64,000 nucleotides of DNA from Motiliproteus sp. MSK22-1 (GCF_001968815.1 NZ_MIEQ01000022.1:1-64000); one strand, 5' to 3'; counted from the first letter of the stretch, positions 9,519 to 18,516 are shown. Numbers and translations are program-made. Notes: generated by a model not told the origin, from the letters alone.

Positions 9519-9608
9519 CCGGTCAGTCCTATCTAATTGACAGTAAGTGTCAGGTGGCATCTGTCGCTGTGTTTATTTTGCCATAACCTCATCTGCTGAA
9601 TAGTCAGC

Positions 9609-9624
9609 TTTACAGAAACTTTAC
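9609..9624. promoter_or_regulatory. CpxR-box match
   Basis: TTTAC-N6-TTTAC (on the other strand GTAAA-N6-GTAAA) matches the tandem CpxR recognition pattern. It lies 90 bp before the cpxR start and 75 bp before the CpxP-like start, in the shared intergenic region. Confidence 0.65.
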
Positions 9625-9699
9625 ATAGCCTTGACTCTGGTTTGCATTGCCATCTTTAAACTTCAGGGTGTGAGTTATCAATACATCAGGAGAAAGATC

Positions 9700-10245
9700 A
9701 TGAAAAAGACAATTGGATTGACCATCGCCGCGATAGCGTTAGCTGGAAGCACCGCTGTTGTTATTGCAGCAGACAAGGGTGTCGGTGCTAAAGATTGTAA
9801 TGGTGGCGGATGGGGTAAACATCATAAAAGCGGTGGATATGATCGTCACGGCAAAGGATCGATGATGGGTGCCAAAATGCTGAATGTATTGGACTGGGAG
9901 CTTGAGCTAACAGCAGAGCAGCGAGATCAGATTCGTTCTTTGATGAAAGATCAGCAAGCACAAAAAGGCCAGATGAACAGTCCTAAACAGAATATGCGCA
10001 AAAGTATGATGGAACTGGATCCTGGCAGCGCTGACTATCAGGAGCAGGTCAAGCAGTTGGCTCAGCAGCAGGCTGATCAGATCACTCAGCGAATGACAGA
10101 GCGTGCGGAAACTTATGCGGCTATTTATGCCGTACTCACGCCAGAGCAACAGCAGACCTTCAAGGAGCTTAAGGGTCAGTGGGGAAAAAAGTGGAGCCAG
10201 CCGCGAGGACAGGGGCAGCAGGGAGCAATGAAGCAGGGAAATTAG
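9700..10245 (+). CDS. CpxP/Spy-like periplasmic stress protein (LTXXQ family)
   Basis: The 181-residue protein starts at ATG 9700 behind AGGAGA. It has a cleavable signal peptide (MKKTIGLTIAAIALAGS..., cleavage near AADK at about 23). The mature protein is helical and carries two LTXXQ motifs (LTAEQ and LTPEQ), the signature of the CpxP/Spy family of periplasmic chaperones and Cpx inhibitors. Gly/His-rich and Gln-rich segments flank the helical core. Divergence from cpxRA and the CpxR box make feedback inhibition of the kinase the likely role. Confidence 0.82.
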   Translation: MKKTIGLTIAAIALAGSTAVVIAADKGVGAKDCNGGGWGKHHKSGGYDRHGKGSMMGAKMLNVLDWELELTAEQRDQIRSLMKDQQAQKGQMNSPKQNMRKSMMELDPGSADYQEQVKQLAQQQADQITQRMTERAETYAAIYAVLTPEQQQTFKELKGQWGKKWSQPRGQGQQGAMKQGN

Positions 10246-10277
10246 CAGGTATAAAAGGAGCTGGCTTCCAAGCTCAG

Positions 10278-10344
10278 CTGTTGTTGTTACGCCTGGATCG
10301 TCAATCCAGGCTGACAACAGCAGAACGGCGTTTTATTTTATAGG
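10278..10344 (+). terminator. Terminator after the CpxP-like gene
   Basis: GCCTGGA/TCCAGGC forms the top of a hairpin nested in CTGTTGTT/ACAACAG, followed after a short spacer by a T-rich run (GTTTTATTTTAT). Confidence 0.55.
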
Positions 10345-10397
10345 CAGAGCAGCATGCACATAAGTAAATGGATAATTCTTGCACTGGGAGTGTAAGT

Positions 10398-10919
10398 TTA
10401 TCTGTTCGAATCTGAAGACTGTAATGGCACCTGTGGTGAATGACTGAAACTATCATCTAAGAAGGCCTGGGCGGTAAATCCAAACAGAGATATCAGCCCC
10501 CAGGCCAGGCCGGTAACAACACCAAGATCGACAATACCTCGCCAGGGCTGTTCCAAAAGATGTACGATTTGAACCAGGCCGATTATTGCTATCGTGATGA
10601 TAAAAGTGATGATTTGTCTCTTGCGTTCGATATGGAAGTAGCCCATGCAGAAAAGTGGGGCAAAAATCAGTCTTAAGAATGTAGGGTTGTCTTTTAAGTA
10701 GGCAATACGAGCTGCGACCCTGGGAGAAAATCCCTTTTGAAAACCTCGGTAACCCTCGCTGAAAGCCATAAAGGCAATCCATACCAAAGCAATTATCCAG
10801 TGATACCAGCTTAATGGTTGAGAGAAAGCGTCAAGCCCTACCAAGCTCAGGCGATAAATGGCACTACCTAAAATAAGGCAGATACCTAACATTCCCCAGG
10901 CGGCGGAAATTGTACCCAT
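10398..10919 (-). CDS. Uncharacterised inner-membrane protein
   Basis: The 173-residue protein has about four hydrophobic segments (roughly 5-25, 40-58, 103-122 and 130-150) and a conserved-looking cytoplasmic stretch, EGYRGFQKGFSPRVAAR, before the third segment. No family function is recognised. It lies 122 bp downstream of the nnrS-like gene on the same strand and could be part of that transcript. Confidence 0.7.
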   Translation of the reverse strand: MGTISAAWGMLGICLILGSAIYRLSLVGLDAFSQPLSWYHWIIALVWIAFMAFSEGYRGFQKGFSPRVAARIAYLKDNPTFLRLIFAPLFCMGYFHIERKRQIITFIITIAIIGLVQIVHLLEQPWRGIVDLGVVTGLAWGLISLFGFTAQAFLDDSFSHSPQVPLQSSDSNR

Positions 10920-11041
10920 CAGTTACTTACTCGTATTAAAGGCGTCGGTGTAAAAGCCCGCCAGTATACCGTTGTCGAAGGAGCTTGACGACTGGCAGAA
11001 GACGCCTGCTTATGCGGACGTCTCTACTAAAGGTGTATAAC

Positions 11042-12238
11042 TCAGCCTGGTCGTCCATCGATACGAGGTTTTAATAGGAATGGCCAGTAGTTGTAACAGA
11101 AAAAAGCAAATGAAATCGCCCAAAGAACAGCGGATGTGCTAATCAGCAACATATAGGCTGAACTGAACCACTCAATGCTCGCTGCTACACGGATTAGACT
11201 TGCAAGCGTAAGAATATAGATTCCATAAACGGTCAGCTTGGGGAGTTCTAACATTCGACCAGTATGGCCAAGCGAGACCCGGCCCATCATGCCCAGCGTA
11301 ATGAGGCCAATCCCGCCTACCGTGAAAGCATGAGTGGCCGAAGAGCTAGATACCAAATTCAGTAGCGAAAGTCCCTTAAGTAAAAAGCCGGCTGCTATCC
11401 AACCGTATGCAACATGTAGAACCCATATAATAGGGTGTTGCCAGATCCGCTTATCATACCAACCGCTGAGGCGCACAAAATGAATAGTGCCAACAACCAG
11501 TGAAACGATTGCTGCGAGCAAAGCAGGTAATGGCAGGAGATCGGTAACTATGACAACAATGACACCTGCGACAGAGGCTATTTCAATGGCAGGCCATTGT
11601 TTAGGCACCATGCCCGGTAACGGATTACGGGTAAAGAAGGGGATGACTCGACCACCGAGTACCACGATGACCAGGATGACTAAGCTAAGACCCATATCGA
11701 TACCGAAAGATAGTGTGTTGGCCACACCTATGGCACCTAGATGCATCAGCAGGTTAGCAATTGTAAATAGGCTTAGAATCACCAGAAAGGCTATGTTACG
11801 GGCCACCCGTGCTGCCAGTAAGGGTTTAGCTAAGCCTGCTATTACCAAAGGAGCGAAGGCGATATCGACAGCCAGGGTAAGCCAGTCAGGTTGCCCCAGA
11901 TCGACCGTTGAAAGTAGCCGACCTGCCAGCCAAACCAGAGTTAACCCTATTAATGGAGCCCCTGAAGGTGTCTCCATGGAAGTCCAGTTTCTGGCGGCGG
12001 TGAGTAGAAATCCGGCAATCACCGCGAGACTGTATCCAAATATCATTTCGTGGGCATGCCAGCCGACGTGGCCGTAATAATTATTGAGTGCGATATGGCC
12101 AGAGAAAAAGGGTATCCAAAGTAATATCAGCAATACGGCACTTAGGCCAGCCAAGGAGAAAAAGGGGCGAAAACCCAGGAAAAACAGAGCAAAAGTGTCC
12201 TCCGGGATCCTGTCTTCAGGTCTTTCTATATTCAACAT
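11042..12238 (-). CDS. nnrS: NnrS family haem-copper membrane protein
   Basis: This 398-residue protein has about 12 membrane helices. NnrS hallmarks are visible: FRPFF near the N-terminus, WHAHEMIFGY in helix two (putative metal-binding histidines), GGRVIPFFTRN mid-protein, and HAFTVGGIGLITLGMMGRVSLGHTGR. NnrS proteins are linked to tolerance of nitric oxide and denitrification intermediates and are often under FNR/NnrR-type control; a matching operator lies upstream. No denitrification enzymes are present in the window. Confidence 0.88.
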   Translation of the reverse strand: MLNIERPEDRIPEDTFALFFLGFRPFFSLAGLSAVLLILLWIPFFSGHIALNNYYGHVGWHAHEMIFGYSLAVIAGFLLTAARNWTSMETPSGAPLIGLTLVWLAGRLLSTVDLGQPDWLTLAVDIAFAPLVIAGLAKPLLAARVARNIAFLVILSLFTIANLLMHLGAIGVANTLSFGIDMGLSLVILVIVVLGGRVIPFFTRNPLPGMVPKQWPAIEIASVAGVIVVIVTDLLPLPALLAAIVSLVVGTIHFVRLSGWYDKRIWQHPIIWVLHVAYGWIAAGFLLKGLSLLNLVSSSSATHAFTVGGIGLITLGMMGRVSLGHTGRMLELPKLTVYGIYILTLASLIRVAASIEWFSSAYMLLISTSAVLWAISFAFFCYNYWPFLLKPRIDGRPG

Positions 12239-12347
12239 TGTTAAGATCTCTAAAGCGGGCAGTGAAGAGCGCCTGGTGGATCGTCACTGTGGTTTAAATG
12301 TGCCAATAATTGATCAAAAAGTCTACGGACGGCAGCCTCTGCTCTCC

Positions 12348-12361
12348 TTGATAACTATCAT
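12348..12361. promoter_or_regulatory. FNR/DNR-like operator upstream of nnrS
   Basis: TTGATAACTATCAT fits the TTGAT-N4-ATCAA palindrome with one mismatch, 110 bp upstream of the nnrS start. The family is commonly NO- or anaerobiosis-regulated, which fits the site. Confidence 0.45.
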
Positions 12362-12394
12362 TTGAGCCGGTTAAAAATCCAATGCGTAAATCTC

Positions 12395-12425
12395 AAAAAG
12401 AAAAAGCCCCTGAGTAGGGGCTTTT
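12395..12425 (-). terminator. Terminator of sodB
   Basis: On the minus strand AAGCCCC-TACTCA-GGGGCTT is followed by TTTCTTTTT, 25 bp after the sodB stop codon. It is a strong canonical terminator. Confidence 0.92.
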
Positions 12426-12449
12426 GGAGGTGTTCAGTGCCAAAGTCAA

Positions 12450-13034
12450 TTACTTGGCGAAGTTCTCTGCAACGAACTCCCAGTTCACAAGTGCCCAGAA
12501 AGCATTCATATAGTCAGGACGTACGTTGCGGTAGTCGATGTAGTAAGCGTGTTCCCATAAATCGACTGTAAGCAGTGGAGTCTGGCCTTCAGTGAGTGGG
12601 CATCCAGCATTACTGGTATTTACAATTGCCAGTGAGCCATCGCTATTCTTAACCAACCAAGTCCAGCTGGAACCAAAATTGTTGATAGCGCTGTCTGTTA
12701 GCTTGTCTTTAAATGCTGCAAAAGACCCAAAAGCGCTGTTAATAGCGTCAGCTACAGCACCTGTTGGCTCGCCACCGCCATTAGGGCTTAGGCAGTTCCA
12801 GTAGAAGCTGTGGTTCCAGATTTGTGCAGCATTATTAAAAACACCACCAGCAGGAGCAGAAGTGATGATCTCCTCCAGGCTTTTGTTTTCGTATTCAGTT
12901 CCAGGAATCAGTCCATTCAACTTAACCACATAGGTGTTGTGGTGTTTGCCGTGGTGATATTCCAGAGTCTCCTGAGAGATGTGTGGTTGCAGTGCATCTT
13001 TAGCGTAAGGGAGAGGTGGTAATTCAAAGCTCAT
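12450..13034 (-). CDS. sodB: Superoxide dismutase, iron type
   Basis: This 194-residue cytoplasmic enzyme dismutates superoxide. It aligns almost without gaps to E. coli SodB: metal ligands His27 (EYHHGKHH), His in QIWNHSFYWN, and Asp and His in DLWEHAYY are all present. Gly in NNFGSSWTWL and the NAGCPL segment favour Fe over Mn. AGAAGG lies upstream of the ATG. The gene is monocistronic, ending at its own terminator. Confidence 0.96.
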   Translation of the reverse strand: MSFELPPLPYAKDALQPHISQETLEYHHGKHHNTYVVKLNGLIPGTEYENKSLEEIITSAPAGGVFNNAAQIWNHSFYWNCLSPNGGGEPTGAVADAINSAFGSFAAFKDKLTDSAINNFGSSWTWLVKNSDGSLAIVNTSNAGCPLTEGQTPLLTVDLWEHAYYIDYRNVRPDYMNAFWALVNWEFVAENFAK

Positions 13035-13305
13035 GATGTGACCTTCTTCTATCCTGATTAAGCGTAAACTATAAGCGCCTGCCCTGGTTATTCTGAATGC
13101 TCCTTATGGACAGGGGCCACGATATTATCACTGTATTGATATAAATCATACTAAATTGGTCGGGTATCGGTCGACTACATAGATTAGTCAAACAGATATA
13201 CTTACCCATCCTGGTGCATAGCAAGTATACGTAATAGCCAATGGTATGGTCGACTAAAGTGGATTCCACATCTGCAATATTAGTTCATAGAATACAGATC
13301 TATAT

Positions 13306-13608
13306 ATGACAATAACAAGAATTGGCCAATCTATGCCTAGAATCATGCTTTATATCGCCGCGCTTGCCTTGTTGGGGTTTTTCCTCAGTCGCCAGTTCAT
13401 GTCTCCTGAAACCCGGGAGCCTTTCATTGAGGCGTGCCTGAGTGGTGGGTCTGGCACCGAAAAGCAATGTAGTTGTTTGGCGGATTACGTTCATGAGCGG
13501 TTAACGCAGGATGAAATCAGAGCCGTGATGGAAAATCGGGTGGCAGGAAAGCAGTTTCAGGATAAAGTCGCCAATGTGGTTCGCAGTGGGGCCAATGCCT
13601 GTCGTTGA
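13306..13608 (+). CDS. Small membrane-anchored or exported hypothetical protein
   Basis: This protein of up to 100 residues has one hydrophobic helix (MPRIMLYIAALALLGFFLS) followed by a soluble part with four cysteines (ACL, CSC and NACR) and an acidic helix (LTQDEIRAVME). The conserved-looking Cys pattern suggests an exported, disulfide-bonded product. The internal ATG at 13333 begins directly before the hydrophobic helix and may be the true start. Function unknown. It converges with cysQ. Confidence 0.6.
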   Translation: MTITRIGQSMPRIMLYIAALALLGFFLSRQFMSPETREPFIEACLSGGSGTEKQCSCLADYVHERLTQDEIRAVMENRVAGKQFQDKVANVVRSGANACR

Positions 13609-13622
13609 TCAGGGCTTGATAA

Positions 13623-14441
13623 TCAATCGGAAAAATAACTCGACCAACCAAAGGATGGATCGGCCAGCGCAAGAAAATCAGGATTGTAAAGATCTTCCTT
13701 TTGGTTGTAGCGCAGGGGGTCAAGTGACAAGTCGACCAGCTGTCCACCAGCGGCTTCCAAAACTGCCTGAGCTGCTGCAGTGTCCCATTCGCAGGTCCGG
13801 CCCAAGCGCAGATGTAAGTCTGCTTTTCCTTCTGCAAGCAAGCATATCTTGAGTGAGCTGCCTATAGTCGCTAAGGTTACATTACCTATCTGCCGTAGTT
13901 TTTCGATATAGTTATCGAGACGAGGATCCAGGTGGCTTCTGCTGGTCAGAATATCCAGGCCTTTCAGCGGTTCTAGAGAGCGACAGTGGATAGCGCGAGT
14001 ACTGCCTGCCGCATCGCGTTTTAATGCTCCTTGCTTCAGGCAACCCGCATAAGTGTTACCAGTCGCTGGCACATGTACGGCCCCCAGTGTAGATCGGCCA
14101 CTTTCGATGAGAGCGATGTTAACGGTGAACTCGCCATTTCGTTTAATAAATTCTTTGGTTCCGTCCAGAGGATCTACCAGCCAATAGCGTTGCCACTGGT
14201 GTCGTTGTTGAATACTCTGCTGATCCGATTCTTCAGATAGAATGGGAAGTTCCGGGGTGAGTTGTCTGAGTCTGGTGCAAATTAGATTATGAGCTTCAAT
14301 ATCCGCTTCAGTCACAGGAGTGCTGTCTGTTTTTTCATTGACTGAAAAGCCAGATGTGCGATTGTAGATTGCCAAAATGGCTTCACCTGCTTCCTGAGTG
14401 ATGTCCATTATCTGTGGTAGTAACTGATTTGAGTTCGGCAT
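13623..14441 (-). CDS. cysQ: 3'(2'),5'-bisphosphate nucleotidase CysQ
   Basis: This inositol-monophosphatase-family enzyme hydrolyses 3'-phosphoadenosine 5'-phosphate to AMP, recycling the by-product of sulfate assimilation. Metal-binding motifs are present: LSEES, DPLDGTKEFIKRN, and WDTAAAQAVLEAAGG near the C-terminus. The start at MPNSNQLL gives a normal 272 residues; no strong ribosome binding site is visible. It lies next to nudE on the same strand, a common arrangement. Confidence 0.92.
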   Translation of the reverse strand: MPNSNQLLPQIMDITQEAGEAILAIYNRTSGFSVNEKTDSTPVTEADIEAHNLICTRLRQLTPELPILSEESDQQSIQQRHQWQRYWLVDPLDGTKEFIKRNGEFTVNIALIESGRSTLGAVHVPATGNTYAGCLKQGALKRDAAGSTRAIHCRSLEPLKGLDILTSRSHLDPRLDNYIEKLRQIGNVTLATIGSSLKICLLAEGKADLHLRLGRTCEWDTAAAQAVLEAAGGQLVDLSLDPLRYNQKEDLYNPDFLALADPSFGWSSYFSD

Positions 14442-14559
14442 CTTTTGATCACTCAGAATAATTGAATGGTAAATTGGCAAGTGTCTGCAGAAATTCAGAT
14501 TATATGATTGGCTGCTTGAGCATATCGATCAATAGTTATGGTTTGCTCGTTTAAGGTTC

Positions 14560-15147
14560 CTAAGATATCTGTTCAGTTTTGTTAGACAGCTGTGCGGATA
14601 GCCTGGGATCTTTACGTACTTTCTGCCAGAGACAGAGTGCCGCGATCACTCTGGCTTCTGCGAAGTTTTCTTCAAAGACCAGTTCCGAAATATTTTCGAT
14701 GGGATAGGGAATAACTTCCAGTTCTTCCGGCTCATCTCCCGGGCGGCGCTGAGGATAAAGATCTTCAGCAATAACCACTTGAATCCTGTGTCCCATGTAG
14801 CTAGGGGAGGTGGTCATAGATCTTAGCGGTGTTAAGCGACGAGCCCCATAGCCAACTTCTTCCATAAGCTCCCTGTTAGCCGCTTCTAAAGCTGTTTCGC
14901 CGGGGTCAATCAACCCCTTGGGTAGAGTGAGCTGATACTCATGTATGCCAGCGGCATATTCATTGATAAGCAATAGTGTTTCGTTGTTGAGGACGGGGAT
15001 AATCATTACAGCCCCGTTTCCTTTGCTGGCCAGACGCTCATAAGTACGCTCGACGCCATTGGAAAAACGCAGGTCCAGTTCCTCTACTTCAAACAATCGG
15101 CTTTTTGCTGCAGTCCTTGCCTTCAAAACCTGTGGCTTTGTGGGCAT
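14560..15147 (-). CDS. nudE: ADP compounds hydrolase NudE
   Basis: This 195-residue Nudix hydrolase acts on ADP-ribose, NADH and related nucleotides. The full Nudix box runs from GLIDPGETALEAANREL to MEEVGYG, and the upstream YAAGIHEYQLTLPKG is typical of NudE. It lies divergently from yrfG, which with hslR and hslO reproduces the E. coli nudE-yrfG-hslR-hslO neighbourhood (igaA is absent). Confidence 0.92.
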   Translation of the reverse strand: MPTKPQVLKARTAAKSRLFEVEELDLRFSNGVERTYERLASKGNGAVMIIPVLNNETLLLINEYAAGIHEYQLTLPKGLIDPGETALEAANRELMEEVGYGARRLTPLRSMTTSPSYMGHRIQVVIAEDLYPQRRPGDEPEELEVIPYPIENISELVFEENFAEARVIAALCLWQKVRKDPRLSAQLSNKTEQIS

Positions 15148-15169
15148 ACTGAAATCTCCCTAGTAATAA

Positions 15170-15237
15170 TTCTCTTTGTGAGAAAAGAAGTCATGGCTCT
15201 CTTTCGAGACTAAAAATTATCGTTCTCTTTGGAGAAC
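15170..15237. promoter_or_regulatory. Three successive small hairpins between nudE and yrfG
   Basis: TTCTCTTTGTGAGAA (15170-15184), CTCTCTTTCGAGAC (15197-15210) and GTTCTCTTTGGAGAAC (15222-15237) are three variants of one stem-loop, spaced about 25 bp apart, in the 5' region of yrfG. They could form an RNA structure or tandem protein sites; the function is not known. Confidence 0.4.
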
Positions 15238-15254
15238 TTAAAGAAGTACTGATT

Positions 15255-15932
15255 ATGTTGGATTGGGATGTCATCGATACCGTGCTACTTGATATGGACG
15301 GTACCCTGTTGGACCTGCACTACGATACCTACTTTTGGCTTGAACATCTGCCTACCCGATATGCTCAACATCATGGCCTGGAACGCTCTCAGGCTAAAGA
15401 GCAATTGACGAAGCGTATCATACAAGAACAGGGGACGCTAAATTGGTATTGTGTTGATTTCTGGTCTGCGGAACTGGGGGTCGACATTGCTGCGTTGAAG
15501 CGTGAAATACAGCATAAAGTCAAGTTTCGTCCTCATGTTGAAGACTTCTTGTCCGGGTTACGTAAGCATCAGATCCGTTCCGTAATTGTGACCAATGCAC
15601 ACCAGAAAAGTTTAGCGATAAAAATGGAAAAAACAGGACTGGATCGCTTGGTCGACAGAGTCATCTGTGCCCACGATTACCGTTTACCCAAGGAGGATAT
15701 CCGGTTTTGGGACTTGCTAAAGGAAGATGAACCTTTTGATAAGACCAGGACTCTTTTAGTTGATGACAATCTGGAAGTATTGCGCTCGGCCAGAGACTAC
15801 GGAATCGGGCAGTTGCTAACCATTTTAGTACCGGACAGCCAGCAGCAAAAGCGAGATGTTAATGAATTTCCCGGTATCAGCCATTTTGATGAAATAGAGC
15901 CGGCAGGGACTTCTGGAAAGAACAAAAAATAG
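15255..15932 (+). CDS. yrfG: GMP/IMP nucleotidase YrfG (HAD family)
   Basis: This 225-residue HAD phosphatase has motif I DMDGTLLDLHYD (nucleophile Asp18), motif II VTNAH, the motif III Lys in RLPKED, and motif IV LVDDNLEVL. The signature matches YrfG, which dephosphorylates purine monophosphates. A small helical cap lies between motifs I and II. It heads a set with hslR 54 bp downstream. Confidence 0.9.
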   Translation: MLDWDVIDTVLLDMDGTLLDLHYDTYFWLEHLPTRYAQHHGLERSQAKEQLTKRIIQEQGTLNWYCVDFWSAELGVDIAALKREIQHKVKFRPHVEDFLSGLRKHQIRSVIVTNAHQKSLAIKMEKTGLDRLVDRVICAHDYRLPKEDIRFWDLLKEDEPFDKTRTLLVDDNLEVLRSARDYGIGQLLTILVPDSQQQKRDVNEFPGISHFDEIEPAGTSGKNKK

Positions 15933-15986
15933 GCTCAGCAAAGCCGTGCCTGAGTTAAAGCAAAACAGCAATGAGTAAGAAAAACA

Positions 15987-16397
15987 GTGGTTAATCAACA
16001 GTCAGAACAGCATCAGAAAATTAGATTGGATAAATGGTTATGGGCTGCTCGGTTTTTTAAAACCCGAGCGATTGCCAAGCAGGCTATTGAAGGAGGCAAG
16101 GTTCACTACAATGGTGCTCGCAGCAAATGCAGCCGTGTGGTTGAGCGGGGAGCAATCTTGAAAATTCGCCAGGGCTTTGACGAAAAAACGGTGGAAGTTC
16201 TGGTCTTATCTGATCAACGTAGGGGCGCCCCTGAAGCGGCTAAACTCTATGCTGAAACCCCGGAAAGTATTAAGCAACGTGAAATGAGTGCGGAACAGAG
16301 GCGATCTTTGCGAGGTGCTCAGCCCGCCACAGAAGGGCGGCCCAGTAAGAAAGATCGCCGCCTGATCCACGGCTTTAAAGAAAGAAACCGAGAGTAG
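15987..16397 (+). CDS. hslR: Ribosome-associated heat shock protein Hsp15
   Basis: This 136-residue RNA-binding protein rescues stalled 50S subunits carrying nascent chains after heat stress. An S4 domain fills the N-terminal half (IRLDKWLWAARFFKTRAIAK, then GGKVHYNGARSK), followed by the basic tail typical of Hsp15. The start is the GTG at 15987; an ATG 16 bases upstream is out of frame and stops at once. In enterobacteria hslO follows directly; here a convergent PAP2 gene sits between them. Confidence 0.93.
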   Translation: MVNQQSEQHQKIRLDKWLWAARFFKTRAIAKQAIEGGKVHYNGARSKCSRVVERGAILKIRQGFDEKTVEVLVLSDQRRGAPEAAKLYAETPESIKQREMSAEQRRSLRGAQPATEGRPSKKDRRLIHGFKERNRE

Positions 16398-16486
16398 TCG
16401 CTAGGTTTTGTGTAGGTAAGCGAGGTTTCGTTGCATCATCAGATACCTCTTACTACCTAACTGACCTTCGGGTTATCTGAACAGGG

Positions 16487-17275
16487 TCAGGAACGAAAAA
16501 ATGGCAGTAGATTAAGACCTGGGATGAGTTTTCCTAAACGATAGAAGAAGGGGGTCAGATACTCACAAAGTAGCGTGGTGAGTTTCTGTAGCAGCGGTGT
16601 GTGAAATGCCCAGCTTAGAGTTACGAGAGCAACGGCTAATCCGCCGACAAAGTTGTCTGTGAACCAGTGGGCCCCGGCCACCAATCGAGGTAACATGAAT
16701 AGCACGGAGATTAAAACGGTGATTAGCGCCAGTCGTGAGCGAAGCATAAGTACTAAAAAACCGCTCCAGGTCCAGAGCACGGCAGAGTGATCGCCGGGAA
16801 AACTATGGGTGGATGAATCCTTGGTACCTAACTGGGGAAATATCTCAGAGAGTAAATAAGCTGGTTGCAGTTGGATTGAAGGACTATTGCCACTCAGGTC
16901 AAGCAAAATAGCCAGTTCATACAGAGCCTCTCTGATGGGCCACATCAGAATAATGAGTAAAACGAAACCGATAAAAGCGCTGTGTAGTTGATGCTGTTTT
17001 ATACCCAGTATAGGGAAGGTCAGAGAAATAAGAATGATCAGCATAGGGACAACGTCGGATATTCGGACATTCATCGCAGCCCAGAAGTATTGCCAGCTTT
17101 CCCCACTAGAAAGAGAGCCATTCAATAGAAAAAATATCTTTTCATCCATCCAAAGCCACAGTGAGTGACTACCAGGAAAGATCCAGCTTGCCAGTAGCAC
17201 CATTGCCAGTCCGTGGAACAGTGCGAGAGATTTTAGCTGCCAGCAATTGCCGAAGGGGTGTGTTTGTGGATTCAT
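16487..17275 (-). CDS. PAP2-superfamily membrane phosphatase
   Basis: This 262-residue protein has about six membrane helices. PAP2 motifs are visible: SFPGDHSAVLW (motif 2) and RLVAGAHWFTDNFVGG (motif 3, with catalytic His); motif 1 is less clear. Such enzymes dephosphorylate lipid phosphates such as undecaprenyl pyrophosphate or phosphatidylglycerophosphate; the LpxE/LpxT-like sugar-lipid class is also possible. It sits on the opposite strand between hslR and hslO, breaking the usual gene pair. Confidence 0.82.
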   Translation of the reverse strand: MNPQTHPFGNCWQLKSLALFHGLAMVLLASWIFPGSHSLWLWMDEKIFFLLNGSLSSGESWQYFWAAMNVRISDVVPMLIILISLTFPILGIKQHQLHSAFIGFVLLIILMWPIREALYELAILLDLSGNSPSIQLQPAYLLSEIFPQLGTKDSSTHSFPGDHSAVLWTWSGFLVLMLRSRLALITVLISVLFMLPRLVAGAHWFTDNFVGGLAVALVTLSWAFHTPLLQKLTTLLCEYLTPFFYRLGKLIPGLNLLPFFRS

Positions 17276-17443
17276 AAGGTCCTTGGGTGTCTCTTCAAGA
17301 GGTGAGGCTTGTGTTAAAATTGCTTGTATTGAAATGATTAACCAAATATATCACCGCCGATCAGAGCTGCCTAGAAGCAGCAGACCTTAAGATTCGGCGG
17401 GCACCCCTTACACTTAGCTGACTATTTCGAGTTTTACCCAAGT

Positions 17444-18325
17444 ATGAGCAATTCCGATCAAATACAACGTTTTCTATTCGAAGATACTGACCAGCGTGGC
17501 GTTCTAGTTGGCTTGGAGTCCTGTTATCAGGAGGTTTTGAGTCGTCACCCCTATCCCGTTAAAGTGGCCTCGTTATTGGGTGAAATGTTGGCAGCCATCG
17601 GATTGTTGAGCTCTACCCTTAAGTTCGAAGGGCGACTGAGCCTGTTAGCTCGGGGAGATGGGCCTGTTTCCATGTTGATGGCTGAATGTAATCATCGGCG
17701 GGATTTGCGAGCGATTGCTCGTTGGCAAGACCCGATCGCTGATGATGCAGGGCTGCCGACTCTTTTGGGTAATGGGCAATTGGCGATTACCATAGAGCCT
17801 GATCGGGGTAACCGCTACCAAGGAATTGTGCCCTTGGAGAAACCTCAGTTGGCTCAATGTCTTGAGGAGTATTTCATGCAGTCTGAGCAGCTTGCGACTC
17901 GGATTACTCTGGCTGCTGATACTGAAAAGGCTGCGGGCCTGCTGTTACAGGCGTTGCCCAGCGATAAAGACAGTCAGATTGTGGAAGAAAACTGGGACCG
18001 AATAACTCATCTGGGAAGTACATTGACCAGTCAGGAATTACTGACTCTGGACAATAGCGAGTTGTTGCACCGGCTATATCATCAGGAGGATGTCCGTGTC
18101 TTTGACGCGGAAGAGTTGCGGTTTGACTGTGATTGTAGCCGTGAGCGCAGTTTGACAGCTTTAAAAACCTTGCAGAGTGATGAGTTGGAAGAAATGTTAG
18201 AAAAGGAAGGATCAATCACCATGGATTGCCAGTTCTGTAACAATCAATATCGGTTTGATCGCACCAGTATCGCAGAGATACAGGGAGTTTCAGGAGCTGT
18301 GGAGCCATCGAAAAGTTGTCATTAG
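17444..18325 (+). CDS. hslO: Redox-regulated chaperone Hsp33
   Basis: This 293-residue holdase is switched on by oxidation. The C-terminal zinc centre is intact: CDC near residue 228 and CQFC near 262, giving four zinc ligands. The N-terminal core starts QIQRFLFEDTDQRGVLVGL, as in the family. The protein binds unfolding proteins under combined heat and oxidative stress. It is separated from hslR by the PAP2 gene and probably has its own promoter. Confidence 0.95.
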   Translation: MSNSDQIQRFLFEDTDQRGVLVGLESCYQEVLSRHPYPVKVASLLGEMLAAIGLLSSTLKFEGRLSLLARGDGPVSMLMAECNHRRDLRAIARWQDPIADDAGLPTLLGNGQLAITIEPDRGNRYQGIVPLEKPQLAQCLEEYFMQSEQLATRITLAADTEKAAGLLLQALPSDKDSQIVEENWDRITHLGSTLTSQELLTLDNSELLHRLYHQEDVRVFDAEELRFDCDCSRERSLTALKTLQSDELEEMLEKEGSITMDCQFCNNQYRFDRTSIAEIQGVSGAVEPSKSCH

Positions 18326-18516
18326 ATACTATGGTGCCTTGTTATTTATAAAACAGGCCCCATCAACCGTTAGTTAATAGGAATCTTTGTTAGCGTCTGT
18401 GGATGCCTGCCACGATCAGCCGAGGCCGATACTTTGTCCTGCGCTTCCCAAAAAATTTCAGTCAATGCTATTATTAGTGACTCTATAAGTTGCTAGCCCC
18501 TTGGAGACAAGACCAA

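Noticed and set aside
11487-12077. 196-codon frame opposite nnrS
   Set aside because: Thr/Met/Arg-biased composition typical of the antisense of a membrane protein gene; nnrS itself is convincing.
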